DNA of 22,196 nucleotides, taken from positions 1 through 22,196 of the forward strand of contig BTUV01000048.1 of NCBI GenBank assembly GCA_045863035.1, read 5' to 3'. Position 1 is the stretch's first letter. Each line of letters starts with the position of its first letter. The position numbers were made by a program, and so were the translations under genes. The DNA comes from H2-BAC3 sp045863035. GTDB taxonomy: Bacteria; Bacteroidota; Ignavibacteria; Ignavibacteriales; Ignavibacteriaceae. Positions 15,521 through 22,196 of this stretch are shown in pieces. The notes beneath the pieces are model-generated. The model was given only the letters and a program-made list of their open reading frames with translations. It was not told the origin of the DNA and did not search any database.

Positions 15521-16135
15521 ATGGAATACTACGAACTGCATCCCGAAACACCACAACTTCGTTTTATCAATAAGGCCATAGAGGTTCTTAAAGGAGGGGG
15601 AATAATCATCTACCCCACCGATACTGTTTATGGAATCGGCTGTGACATTTTTAATAAAGACGCGCTTGACAGGATTTTTGCGCTAAAAACAGACGCCTCT
15701 TCAAAACTGCTCAGTTTTGTTTGTCCGGATTTGAAGGATATTTCATCGTACGCTAAGGTATCAGATTACGCCTACAAAACCATGAAAAAGCATCTTCCGG
15801 GGCCTTATACGTTTATTCTGCCGGCTTCCAAGGAAGTACCCAAAAAGCTTTGGAGCAAGCGTAAAACAGTGGGCATACGCGTTCCTAACCATGCAGTAGC
15901 ACTGACTATGGTTAAAGAGCTTGGAAACCCTATCATCAGTTCAAGCGTAACGAACCGTGCGGGAGAAGTTCTCACTGATCCTCTCGAGATTAAAACCCTA
16001 TTTTCGGGGTCGGTTGACCTTATGTTGTCAGCCGGACACCTGTCTGGCAGCCCCTCCTCAGTGATTGATTTGAGCAGCGACATTCCTGAAATACTCAGGA
16101 TTGGCGCCGGTGATGTCAGTCTTTTTGTTGCCTGA
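15521..16135 (+). CDS. Sua5/YciO/YrdC-family protein (threonylcarbamoyl-AMP synthase-like)
   Basis: Member of the YrdC fold; TsaC/Sua5 members make L-threonylcarbamoyladenylate for the t6A base of tRNA, while YciO members are less well defined. The 204 aa match the single-domain form. Seen parts: GGGIIIYPTDTVYGIGCD (25-42), HLPGPYTFILPA (91-102), VGIRVPNH (117-124) and SSSVTNRAGE (140-149), the last holding the Ser/Asn pair. The KxR motif that follows YPTDTVYG in E. coli TsaC is here KTD (56-58), so the Arg is replaced by Asp; similar changes occur in YciO-like relatives of this phylum as I recall. AGAGG stands 5 bases ahead of the ATG. It is a single gene with its own terminator. Whether it is the cell's t6A enzyme or a YciO paralogue is open. 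Confidence 0.85.
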   Translation: MEYYELHPETPQLRFINKAIEVLKGGGIIIYPTDTVYGIGCDIFNKDALDRIFALKTDASSKLLSFVCPDLKDISSYAKVSDYAYKTMKKHLPGPYTFILPASKEVPKKLWSKRKTVGIRVPNHAVALTMVKELGNPIISSSVTNRAGEVLTDPLEIKTLFSGSVDLMLSAGHLSGSPSSVIDLSSDIPEILRIGAGDVSLFVA

Positions 16136-16155
16136 TTTTCAAACTAATCACTTTT

Positions 16156-16189
16156 ACCCGCCGGAAATGTGCTTCCGGCGGGTTTTTTT
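16156..16189 (+). terminator. Intrinsic terminator of YrdC-family gene
   Basis: Arms ACCCGCCGGAA (16156-16166) and TTCCGGCGGGT (16173-16183) pair perfectly over 11 bp around a 6-base loop, followed by seven T. It lies 20 bases after the stop. Confidence 0.92.
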
Positions 16190-16308
16190 ATCTCCTTTTG
16201 CCCGCCAAATTTCATCCAAATCTTGGGAAGAATCCATAATACAAGTAAATTGCACAAAGAGATTCCACCATTTACCGGAGTCCTTCTGTTCATTCATCCC
16301 GTTAGTGC

Positions 16309-17121
16309 ATGGAAACAAAAAAAAACGATAGCAAACGAACCGTCCTGCGTGTAAGGACAAAAAAAGATAAGTTACTCGGAGAGGAAAAAATAACCGGAGA
16401 AGTGGAGTATCATCGTGATTTCCCTTCTGCATCTCTTCCGCTCAAGCGTGACGTCATTGTATGGCTTCCTCCTTCATACCGTAAAGACGCAAAAAAGTAT
16501 TACCCGGTTCTTTATATGCATGATGGTCAGAATATCATCGATCCCAAAACAGCTTATGTAGGGGTTGACTGGCGCGTTGATGAGACCCTGACCTCATTGA
16601 TTAAGAAAGGACTGATTAAAGAGGTTATTCTTGTTGGTATTAATAACACCAGTGACCGGCTGGATGAATACAGCGACAGAGAAAAAGGGAGGGCTTACCG
16701 GAAGTTTATTACGCAGGAATTAAAACAATTTATTGACGGGCGCTACCGGACTCTTACCTCCCGCGAACATACTGCTATCATGGGGTCATCCATGGGAGGG
16801 CTTTGCTCGCTACTGACTGTCTGGGAATATCCGGATATATTTATGAAGGCCGCTTGCCTTTCCAGTTCATTTTATTTTGATCATCAGAGGATGTTCCGGA
16901 TTATTGAAGACTACTTTGGTCACAAGAAAGATATACGTATATATATCGACAGCGGAGAGGATGGCAGGCGGGACGCACAAAAAATGTTTTGCCTTCTCGG
17001 TCAGAAAGGTTTTATCATCGGGGAGGATATGGATTATTTCTATGATCCGGGAGCTCAGCACACTGAAAGCGCATGGGCCTGCAGGTTAGAACGTCCCCTC
17101 AGATTTTTATTCGGAAAGTAA
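16309..17121 (+). CDS. Alpha/beta-hydrolase of the esterase D / enterochelin esterase-like family
   Basis: Putative serine hydrolase of the PF00756 family (270 aa). The core follows the family: KRDVIVWLPPSYRK (46-59), YYPVLYMHDGQN (64-75), the nucleophile elbow GSSMGG with Ser161, an acid in DSGED (Asp214 or Asp218), and the catalytic His251 in GAQHTESAW. No signal peptide or membrane segment is seen; the N-terminus is Lys/Arg-rich, so it should be cytoplasmic. The substrate is unknown; relatives act on siderophore esters, acyl esters or glutathione thioesters, and no siderophore gene is nearby. The ATG at 16309 lacks a close Shine-Dalgarno site. Upstream, TTGG, a 19-base spacer and TAAATTGC make a weak promoter candidate. 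The 3' end overlaps the convergent FkbM gene by 15 bases. Confidence 0.85.
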   Translation: METKKNDSKRTVLRVRTKKDKLLGEEKITGEVEYHRDFPSASLPLKRDVIVWLPPSYRKDAKKYYPVLYMHDGQNIIDPKTAYVGVDWRVDETLTSLIKKGLIKEVILVGINNTSDRLDEYSDREKGRAYRKFITQELKQFIDGRYRTLTSREHTAIMGSSMGGLCSLLTVWEYPDIFMKAACLSSSFYFDHQRMFRIIEDYFGHKKDIRIYIDSGEDGRRDAQKMFCLLGQKGFIIGEDMDYFYDPGAQHTESAWACRLERPLRFLFGK

Positions 17122-17991
17122 AGCCGGGTTCCGGTAAAAAGCGCTCCTGCCTTTTACCAAGAATAAATCCCACCCCAGCTTAATCAGAATCCGGTTAGCT
17201 TCGCTTATTTCTTCCGGAGTGTGAGTTTCAAGAATAATATATCTGCATTTTGAAAGCAGCTCAACACCACCTCTTAGCGCAACAGCCCCGAAACCTTCGA
17301 TATCAATTTTTATTAAATCGATTTCTGCCGGTGCATATTGCTTAAGCAGGTTATCCAGTGTATCAGCAGTTACGGTTCTTTTTATTTTTCCTGCGGATGA
17401 GAATACGGAGTTTGAGCCCTCGAGCGGATCATCATACTGAATCGTAAAACTTTGCTTTTTGTCTGATACGGCTGACGGAATACCAGTCCAATTGAAGGAA
17501 CCGGGTATAGTCTTCAGACGTCCGGTGGTGAATTCAAGACTTTCAGGTATCATATCAATCCCGTAAACAACGGCATTTTTATTGAGTGAAAACCACCATC
17601 GAACGGTCATGCCGAGATTGATACCGAGATCAACAATTACCGGCCGCGCACTTTTCTTAATCCCGTCTTCAATCTCATCACAGCGCAGTTCTTTTTCGAT
17701 GATGTTATCATATATACTGAGGAATTCGTTATACAGAGCTATTCTTCCGAACGGTGGCAGACTGATACCAAACGGCACACTCTTAAAAACACACAGCACC
17801 GCGGCAAGATATTTGCCTTTTAGCCCGTAGAGAGTAAATGCCCTGACTGCTTCAAAGGGAAAACGGAGGAAAGCTGATATTGAATCGCGGGTTGTGGATT
17901 TCATCTGAAGATAGAATATATATAACTGTTCTGATTCATTTCGGGAGAAAACGGAAGCGGACGGTTTTTTACGGCCGCCCGCATCATCCAT
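17107..17991 (-). CDS. FkbM-family methyltransferase
   Basis: Predicted S-adenosylmethionine-dependent methyltransferase (294 aa), typically acting on oxygen atoms of sugars, lipids or secondary products. The SAM-binding motif is VIVDLGINLGMT (118-129), with an acidic residue at the end of strand 2 (GIDMIPE, Asp146). The family motif LIKIDIEGFGAVALRG (226-241) and the closing ILETHTPEE are present. Residues 1-100 are not part of the core fold and hold a mildly hydrophobic helix. The ATG shares a base with the pckG stop (TAATG), so translation is coupled to pckG, an odd partner with no obvious link in function; this supports the long start over Met30 (MKSTTRD). The acceptor is unknown. Confidence 0.85.
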   Translation of the reverse strand: MDDAGGRKKPSASVFSRNESEQLYIFYLQMKSTTRDSISAFLRFPFEAVRAFTLYGLKGKYLAAVLCVFKSVPFGISLPPFGRIALYNEFLSIYDNIIEKELRCDEIEDGIKKSARPVIVDLGINLGMTVRWWFSLNKNAVVYGIDMIPESLEFTTGRLKTIPGSFNWTGIPSAVSDKKQSFTIQYDDPLEGSNSVFSSAGKIKRTVTADTLDNLLKQYAPAEIDLIKIDIEGFGAVALRGGVELLSKCRYIILETHTPEEISEANRILIKLGWDLFLVKGRSAFYRNPALLSE

Positions 17992-19775
17992 TATAAACTT
18001 CTCAGGCGTTCTTCGTAGGCATCTAATTCTGTTAACAGCTCTGCCGGCAGCCGGTCGCCGAATTTTTTGAAATACTCGCGTATATCATCCACTTCAGCTT
18101 TTGCCTTATTCAGGTCAACCTCGAATAGTTTTTTCATATCGTCACGTTTGAGACTGAGTCCTTTCAGGTCAATCGCTTCTTCAGTCGGCACGATACCAAA
18201 TGCACTATCCTTGGCCTCACCGCCTCCTTCAAGACGTTCAAAAATCCATTTCAAGACGCGGATATTATCACCGAAGCCCGGCCAGATAAATTTACCATCT
18301 TCATCTTTGCGGAACCAGTTAACAGAATATATCTTCGGCAGCTTTGAGGTATCTGCATTCCTGCCGATATTCAGCCAATGCTGAAAATAATCTCCCATGT
18401 GGTAACCACAGAAGGGGAGCATAGCAAACGGATCATGCCTTAGCTGACCGAGTCCGCCTACTGCTGCAGCGGTCATCTCAGAGGAAATGGTAGCCCCCAT
18501 ATAAGTGCCATGCTGCCAGTCACGTGCTTCAGCAACAAGCGGAATAACCGATGCACGTCTTCCTCCAAAAAGAATTGCGTCAATCGGGACACCTTCCGGA
18601 TCTTCCCATTTCGGATCTATGACGGGGCATTGGTAAGCCGGGGCGGTGAATCGTGAATTAGGGTGTGCTGCGGCTCTGCCTGAGTCCGGAGTCCATTCTT
18701 TTCGGAGCCAGTCAATCAGTTTTGAGGGTTTGTCATCGGTGAGACCTTCCCACCAGACATCGTAATCTTCAGTGAGCGCAACATTTGTAAAAATTGATTT
18801 TTTGGTTGCCGAAAGCAGTGCATTAGGATTTGTTTTCATTGAAGTACCCGGAGCAACGCCAAAAAATCCGGCTTCAGGATTGATTGCATAAAGACGGCCA
18901 TCTTTACCGAATTTCATCCAGGCAATATCATCACCAACAGTTTCAACCTTCCAGCCGGGAATGCTCGGGGTAAGCATGGCAAGATTCGTCTTACCGCAGG
19001 CACTGGGGAAAGCTGCTGCAATATATCGTTTATGACCTTCGGGATTAGTTATTCCTACGATAAGCATGTGCTCAGCCATCCAGCCCTCATCTCGCGCCAT
19101 AGCTGAGGCAATCCGGAGAGCAAAACATTTTTTACCGAGCAGAGCATTACCGCCGTAGCCGCTGCCGAATGACATTATTGATCGCTCCTCCGGGAAGTGA
19201 ACAATGTATTTCGTTTTGTTGCAAGGCCATGGGACGTCCGCCTGAGCAGCCGACAGAGGTGCGCCAACGGAGTGTAGTCCTTTTACAAATTCACCATCTC
19301 CCAAGACCTCCAGTACTTTTTTCCCCATACGGGTCATCAAATTCATGTTTACAACAACATAGGGTGAATCAGTAAGTTCAATACCGATGTGAGAGATGGC
19401 GCTGCCAAGAGGTCCCATGCTGTAGGGAATAACATACATGGTTCTCCCTTTCATGCAGCCGTCAAAGAGACCTTTCAGGGTTTCCTTCATCACTGCCGGT
19501 TCTTCCCAGTTATTTGTTGGACCTGCATCTTCCTTTTTAGCTGAGCAGATATAAGTTCTGTCCTCAACCCGTGCTACATCAGAGGGGTCTGAGGTACAAA
19601 AATAGCTGTCAGGTCGCTTTTCCTCATTCAGTTTAACAAATGCGCCTTTTCGAACGAGGAGATCTGCCATGGCGTTAAATTCTTCCTGGCTGCCATCACA
19701 CCAGTAAACTGAATCCGGCTGACAGAGCGAGGCCATATCGTTTACCCAGCCAAGCAATGCTTTATTGTTGGTCAT
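17991..19775 (-). CDS. pckG: Phosphoenolpyruvate carboxykinase (GTP)
   Basis: Converts oxaloacetate and GTP to PEP and CO2 in gluconeogenesis, or the reverse in anaplerosis (594 aa, normal length). Motifs typical of the GTP enzyme are intact: MSFGSGYGGNALLGKKCFAL (201-220), the P-loop AAFPSACGKTNLAML (254-268) with the reactive Cys260, GDDIAWMKF (281-289), GFFGVAPGTSMKTNPNA (303-319), ILFGGRRASVIPL and a C-terminal WPGFGDN. TAGGA lies 7 bases ahead of the ATG. In the leader, TTTG plus a poor -7 box occurs, but no full promoter match. A terminator-ended small RNA gene lies about 175 bases upstream on the same strand. The FkbM gene follows with overlapping stop and start. Confidence 0.97.
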   Translation of the reverse strand: MTNNKALLGWVNDMASLCQPDSVYWCDGSQEEFNAMADLLVRKGAFVKLNEEKRPDSYFCTSDPSDVARVEDRTYICSAKKEDAGPTNNWEEPAVMKETLKGLFDGCMKGRTMYVIPYSMGPLGSAISHIGIELTDSPYVVVNMNLMTRMGKKVLEVLGDGEFVKGLHSVGAPLSAAQADVPWPCNKTKYIVHFPEERSIMSFGSGYGGNALLGKKCFALRIASAMARDEGWMAEHMLIVGITNPEGHKRYIAAAFPSACGKTNLAMLTPSIPGWKVETVGDDIAWMKFGKDGRLYAINPEAGFFGVAPGTSMKTNPNALLSATKKSIFTNVALTEDYDVWWEGLTDDKPSKLIDWLRKEWTPDSGRAAAHPNSRFTAPAYQCPVIDPKWEDPEGVPIDAILFGGRRASVIPLVAEARDWQHGTYMGATISSEMTAAAVGGLGQLRHDPFAMLPFCGYHMGDYFQHWLNIGRNADTSKLPKIYSVNWFRKDEDGKFIWPGFGDNIRVLKWIFERLEGGGEAKDSAFGIVPTEEAIDLKGLSLKRDDMKKLFEVDLNKAKAEVDDIREYFKKFGDRLPAELLTELDAYEERLRSL

Positions 19776-19950
19776 AAAATTCCTAAAATCTGTGAAATGA
19801 GTTGTTTGGAGTGAAATAGAAGCCGTGAATCAGCAATATTCCACGCAATATATTAGTGCAAACTTACGAAAAGGGGCTCTGAAAGAAAAGACAATACTCA
19901 GAAGCGAACTGAGAGAAACGCCTGTTTTAATCGTATTTTACGGTAAGGGC

Positions 19951-20034
19951 AAAAAAAAAGCCCGGCGCTGGGGGATACACCGGGCTACCTCTTACTAAGG
20001 TCCTTAGGTCAGGGGAGAAACCTAAAGACAAGGT
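19951..20034 (-). ncRNA. Small RNA gene, copy A (twin UCCCC-loop RNA)
   Basis: Predicted 84-nt transcript running from about 20034 to 19951 on the minus strand. Its fold: ACCUU (nt 1-5) pairs with GAGGU (44-48). Inside this, nt 6-15 pair with 26-35 in a 10-bp stem with one G-U pair and the loop UUCUCCCCUG, and nt 36-43 are left as a bulge. Then AGCCCGGUG (49-57) pairs with CGCCGGGCU (68-76) around the loop UAUCCCCCAG, and nine U end the RNA. The second hairpin is thus an intrinsic terminator. A near-identical gene lies at 20279-20362. No open frame of note is inside. It sits between the metallophosphoesterase and pckG, and could also be read as a leader of pckG, but the terminator and own promoter favour a free RNA. 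Family not recognised. Confidence 0.75.
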
Positions 20035-20037
20035 GTA

Positions 20038-20068
20038 CAAATATAATACTTTTCTCAGATATGTCAAA
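20038..20068 (-). promoter_or_regulatory. Promoter of small RNA copy A
   Basis: On the minus strand TTTG (20068-20065), exactly 19 bases and TATATTTG (20045-20038) give a full match to the -33/-7 pattern of this phylum. The RNA is predicted to start about 4 bases downstream. Confidence 0.8.
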
Positions 20069-20278
20069 TATTTTTGAAATTTTTTTGGAAAAAATAAATG
20101 CCGTAATTGTTTACAATTGACAATTTATCATTCGCGATGTTAAAGGCGAATCATTCGGAAAATTCCTGGCTGGTTTAAGCTATTGCGCGAATATTATCAG
20201 GGGGAGGGTGAGCAGATTATCAACAAATATAAAAGTGTTGTTTTAATGCGGATTAGAAAAGCAGTTGATTGGCAGGGC
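20069..20278. other. Spacer between the two small RNA genes
   Basis: AT-rich, with no coding frame. It contains two small dyads: AATTGT-TT-ACAATT (20105-20118) and ATTCGC / GCGAAT arms (20130-20135 and 20146-20151). Nothing links them to the small RNAs. The spacer does not resemble the sequence around the other copy, so the duplication is confined to the RNA and its promoter boxes. Confidence 0.4.
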
Positions 20279-20362
20279 AAAAAAAAAGCCCGGCGCTGGG
20301 GGATACACCGGGCTACCTCATACTAAGGTCCTTAGGTCAGGGGAGAAACCTAAAGACGAGGT
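20279..20362 (-). ncRNA. Small RNA gene, copy B (twin UCCCC-loop RNA)
   Basis: Same 84-nt length as copy A, with two differences. Nucleotide 5 is C instead of U, which turns the U-G pair of the outer helix into C-G, and nucleotide 43 is U instead of A, in the unpaired bulge. Both 10-nt loops with their C-runs, the 10-bp inner stem, the terminator stem and the nine-U tail are identical. It starts about 70 bases after the stop of the metallophosphoesterase gene on the same strand, so its terminator can also catch read-through from that gene. Confidence 0.75.
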
Positions 20363-20365
20363 ATT

Positions 20366-20396
20366 CAAATATAAGGGTCTTTATGTTTATTGCAAA
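20366..20396 (-). promoter_or_regulatory. Promoter of small RNA copy B
   Basis: TTTG (20396-20393), exactly 19 bases and TATATTTG (20373-20366) on the minus strand. The 19-base spacer is unrelated in sequence to that of copy A, while both boxes are the same, which points to selection on the promoter. Confidence 0.8.
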
Positions 20397-20430
20397 GAAA
20401 AAACAACAAATAATTTAAATTTTCCCCATT

Positions 20431-21579
20431 TTATTTTTTCAGTGTGAGCTGAATCAATACAATCTCAGTATCACTGCCGGTTCTTATTGGTGGTCCCCAC
20501 GTCCCTGCTCCGGAAGTGACATAGACGTGTAAATCCTTGATTTTTTTATAACCCCAACTGACTTCATAGATCAGGCCGGTCACATAATTAAACGGCCAGA
20601 TTTGTCCATGATGGGTGTGACCTGAAAGCTGAATTGCCGCCCCGGCATCAGCAGTTTTGCTGAGCGCGAAGGGCTGATGATCGAGGACAATTATCGGGAG
20701 CCCCATAGTATCGGTTGAAAGCAGTTCCGCCACATCCTTTCTGCTGCCGGTGGTAAAACGGGAAATAGCGCTGTCTTCTCTGCCTGCGATGGTAATGCTG
20801 CCCGCGATGGTCATTAATGAGTCACGCAGTACGTGAAAGCCGGCATCACGCAAAAATTTATCAGCTTCTTCAACGCCCACAATATATTCATGATTGCCAT
20901 TTGCTATATATGTGCCGTAAGTTGAACGGAATTTTTTAAGCGGCTCATCGATATTTCGTGAAAGCAGGCGATATATCTGATCATCAACAATATCTCCGGC
21001 GGCTACAATAACATCCGGGTTTAATCTATTTATCTCATCGGAAATTCGCTCAGCTTTTGAGGCATTGTTAACCGGGGTAAGATGCGAGTCAGAGAAAAAA
21101 ACGATTCGCATGGAATCTAATGCAGCTCCCGGTGCAGAAACCTCAAGATGAAGCTGAGTTACCTTTATATTCTGTGCATTAAAGTATCCGTAGGTCACAG
21201 TAATAATTACAAAGAACATACTAAAAATTGAATATCTCAATTTTGCTTTTTCGTACTCACCAGGGTTGCTTTTCATAGTAGCAATTTTTTTCATAAAAAG
21301 CAGCCGCAAAAGTTCACCAAGCAATACGAAGAGGATGCTATAGTGCATAAAAGCGAACCAGACAGACCCGATCCAGAGTACAGATGTATAGATGAAATTA
21401 TCCAGCCCTGAAAGCAAAGCGCGCGCAGCAACATAGGAGAGGGCCGAAAAAAGCATAAACAGTACCGCGCTAATCCTGAGATATTTTGGCGCAGCAGAAA
21501 GCCCCTGCCATACCCGACGGAACAGGTAAAAATTAGTTAATGTAAAAGCAGTAAAAAATGTTATAAAAAACCAGCGCAT
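20431..21579 (-). CDS. Membrane-anchored metallophosphoesterase (YkuE-like)
   Basis: Putative dinuclear metal phosphoesterase (382 aa). The N-terminal 135 residues hold about four membrane helices (near 1-20, 35-55, 62-95, 115-135); the catalytic domain follows from about 155. All family motifs are present: DSH (164-166), GDIVDD (195-200), GNHE (228-231), His301 (VLDHQP) and GHTHHGQ (320-326). Relatives include B. subtilis YkuE and other membrane-linked enzymes; the substrate here is unknown, with a lipid or envelope phosphate ester as one guess. The ATG at 21579 has no visible Shine-Dalgarno site. It stands alone; the small RNA copy B follows directly downstream. Confidence 0.88.
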   Translation of the reverse strand: MRWFFITFFTAFTLTNFYLFRRVWQGLSAAPKYLRISAVLFMLFSALSYVAARALLSGLDNFIYTSVLWIGSVWFAFMHYSILFVLLGELLRLLFMKKIATMKSNPGEYEKAKLRYSIFSMFFVIITVTYGYFNAQNIKVTQLHLEVSAPGAALDSMRIVFFSDSHLTPVNNASKAERISDEINRLNPDVIVAAGDIVDDQIYRLLSRNIDEPLKKFRSTYGTYIANGNHEYIVGVEEADKFLRDAGFHVLRDSLMTIAGSITIAGREDSAISRFTTGSRKDVAELLSTDTMGLPIIVLDHQPFALSKTADAGAAIQLSGHTHHGQIWPFNYVTGLIYEVSWGYKKIKDLHVYVTSGAGTWGPPIRTGSDTEIVLIQLTLKK

Positions 21580-21884
21580 TTAATCCGAGAATTTAGTTGA
21601 TGAAAATGTGGAAATTGTCAGTAGTTTTCGGAAACACTACAGTGAATCAGGTTGAGCTCACCAAAGCCGGGGCTGTGAGTAAAACTCCTGAGTAAAACCT
21701 GTAACAAACTTAAAACATAAAAAAGTATGGTGTAAGTTCCTAAAAATATGAAAATATAATAACTTTTGTGTGCCGGATTTGGGAGCGGGGTCAGGTAATC
21801 TGCTGAATTGCGGAATATTTCATTTATAGATATTTTTTAAGATTAGGTTCGAAGGGGAGGGTTTTTTTATTGAGGATCAATCGG
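21580..21884. other. Intergenic region upstream of the metallophosphoesterase
   Basis: No gene is seen in these 305 bases. Two small structures stand out: a hairpin with CTCAC and GTGAG arms and an inner AGCC/GGCT near 21657-21679, and a 13-base imperfect tandem duplication beginning TGAGTAAAAC (21676-21688 and 21689-21701). The promoter of the metallophosphoesterase must lie near the left end, but no full match to the group pattern is present. Confidence 0.4.
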
Positions 21885-22180
21885 CAGCGATTGCAGCGTC
21901 CTTACATATGGAAGGATCGGTTTTGTTTTTTTGGCGATGCAAATGCTGTCACCCGGTGTCCGAGCTGTTCAATCCTTCCTCCTTTATATATATCAACCGC
22001 AGCGATTGCAACGTCTCTACAAAAAAATAAATCAATTCATAAATCAAACTTCATAATTTATAATTCTTTATCGCATCGTCTTTACAAAACCTATTGATGT
22101 TGTTGTCCTTGGATGGGTTCGAGACGCTGCAATCGCTGTTCAATCCTTCCCATGTGTGGATTTGAGACGCTGCAATCGCC
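21885..22180. repeat. Cluster of direct and inverted GCGATTGCA-type repeats
   Basis: Forward copies begin at 21885 (CAGCGATTGCAGCGTCC) and 22000 (CAGCGATTGCAACGTCTC), with a truncated copy at 22071-22089. Inverted copies are at 22121-22138 (GAGACGCTGCAATCGCTG) and 22164-22180. A second shared element, GGAAGGAT or its complement ATCCTTCC, accompanies them at 21910, 21972 and 22143. The two inverted copies are 43 bases apart. The pieces look like half-units of a palindromic mobile or REP-like repeat. The cluster probably continues past the window; no gene is visible here. Confidence 0.75.
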
Positions 22181-22196
22181 GTGGTGGTTCATGTGA

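Noticed and set aside
19951..20034. Riboswitch or attenuator controlling pckG
   Set aside because: The RNA is near-identical at a second site that directly follows another gene, ends in a complete terminator about 175 bases before pckG, and shows no alternative antiterminator pairing stronger than the 10-bp stem.
20265..20447. Short plus-strand frame over small RNA copy B
   Set aside because: It is antisense to the RNA gene and is not matched by an equivalent frame with a start at copy A.
21870..22097. 75-codon plus-strand frame
   Set aside because: It spans the dispersed repeats and has no ribosome-binding site and no protein-like composition.

Overview
The window looks like chromosome of a bacterium from the Bacteroidota / Chlorobiota / Ignavibacteriota group. 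The clearest internal sign is the promoter type: three sites match the -33 TTTG / -7 TAnnTTTG pattern used by the primary sigma factor of that group, with spacings of 19 to 20 bases. Other pointers are a DUF5916-type outer-membrane protein, a small L28, a GTP-type PEP carboxykinase, a K+-dependent membrane pyrophosphatase, many genes with weak Shine-Dalgarno sites, and palindromic intergenic repeats. The genus cannot be named from this sequence alone.

Layout. 1-2250: a dispersed-repeat copy, a cation-efflux protein with an N-terminal metal-binding-like domain, and a convergent M24 peptidase. 2251-5360: a secreted CBM9-like/DUF5916 protein with its own terminator. 5361-6450 (minus): rpmB then tpiA, split by a terminator. 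6677-12983 (plus): a housekeeping run from a recognisable promoter, prs-rplY-pth-hppA followed by rpsF-ssb-rpsR-rplI, ending at a palindromic terminator. 12987-13767: a decayed minus-strand reading frame whose 5' part is replaced by an array of ten 52-base palindromic repeats. 13770-16189: an iron-sulfur photolyase divergent from a Sua5/YciO/YrdC-family protein, with a possible operator between them. 16309-19775: an esterase convergent with a translationally coupled pckG-FkbM pair (minus). 19776-20430: two near-identical small RNA genes, minus strand. 20431-21579: a membrane-anchored metallophosphoesterase. 21580-22196: no gene, but a cluster of direct and inverted repeats of the family also seen at 24-46.

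The most interesting item is the pair of small RNA genes. Each has its own -33/-7 promoter with a 19-base spacer. The spacers differ in sequence, but both transcripts are predicted to be 84 nt and differ at only two positions. One difference keeps a base pair and the other lies in a bulge. The RNA folds into two hairpins, each with a 9-10 bp stem and a 10-nt loop exposing a UCCCC run. The second hairpin is an intrinsic terminator followed by nine U. This is the architecture expected of a trans-acting RNA that pairs with G-rich ribosome-binding sites. I do not recognise the family.

Most other genes are core functions: nucleotide precursor supply (prs), translation (L28, L25, Pth, S6, S18, L9, YrdC family), single-stranded DNA binding, pyrophosphate-driven ion pumping, triose and PEP metabolism, and light-dependent DNA repair.
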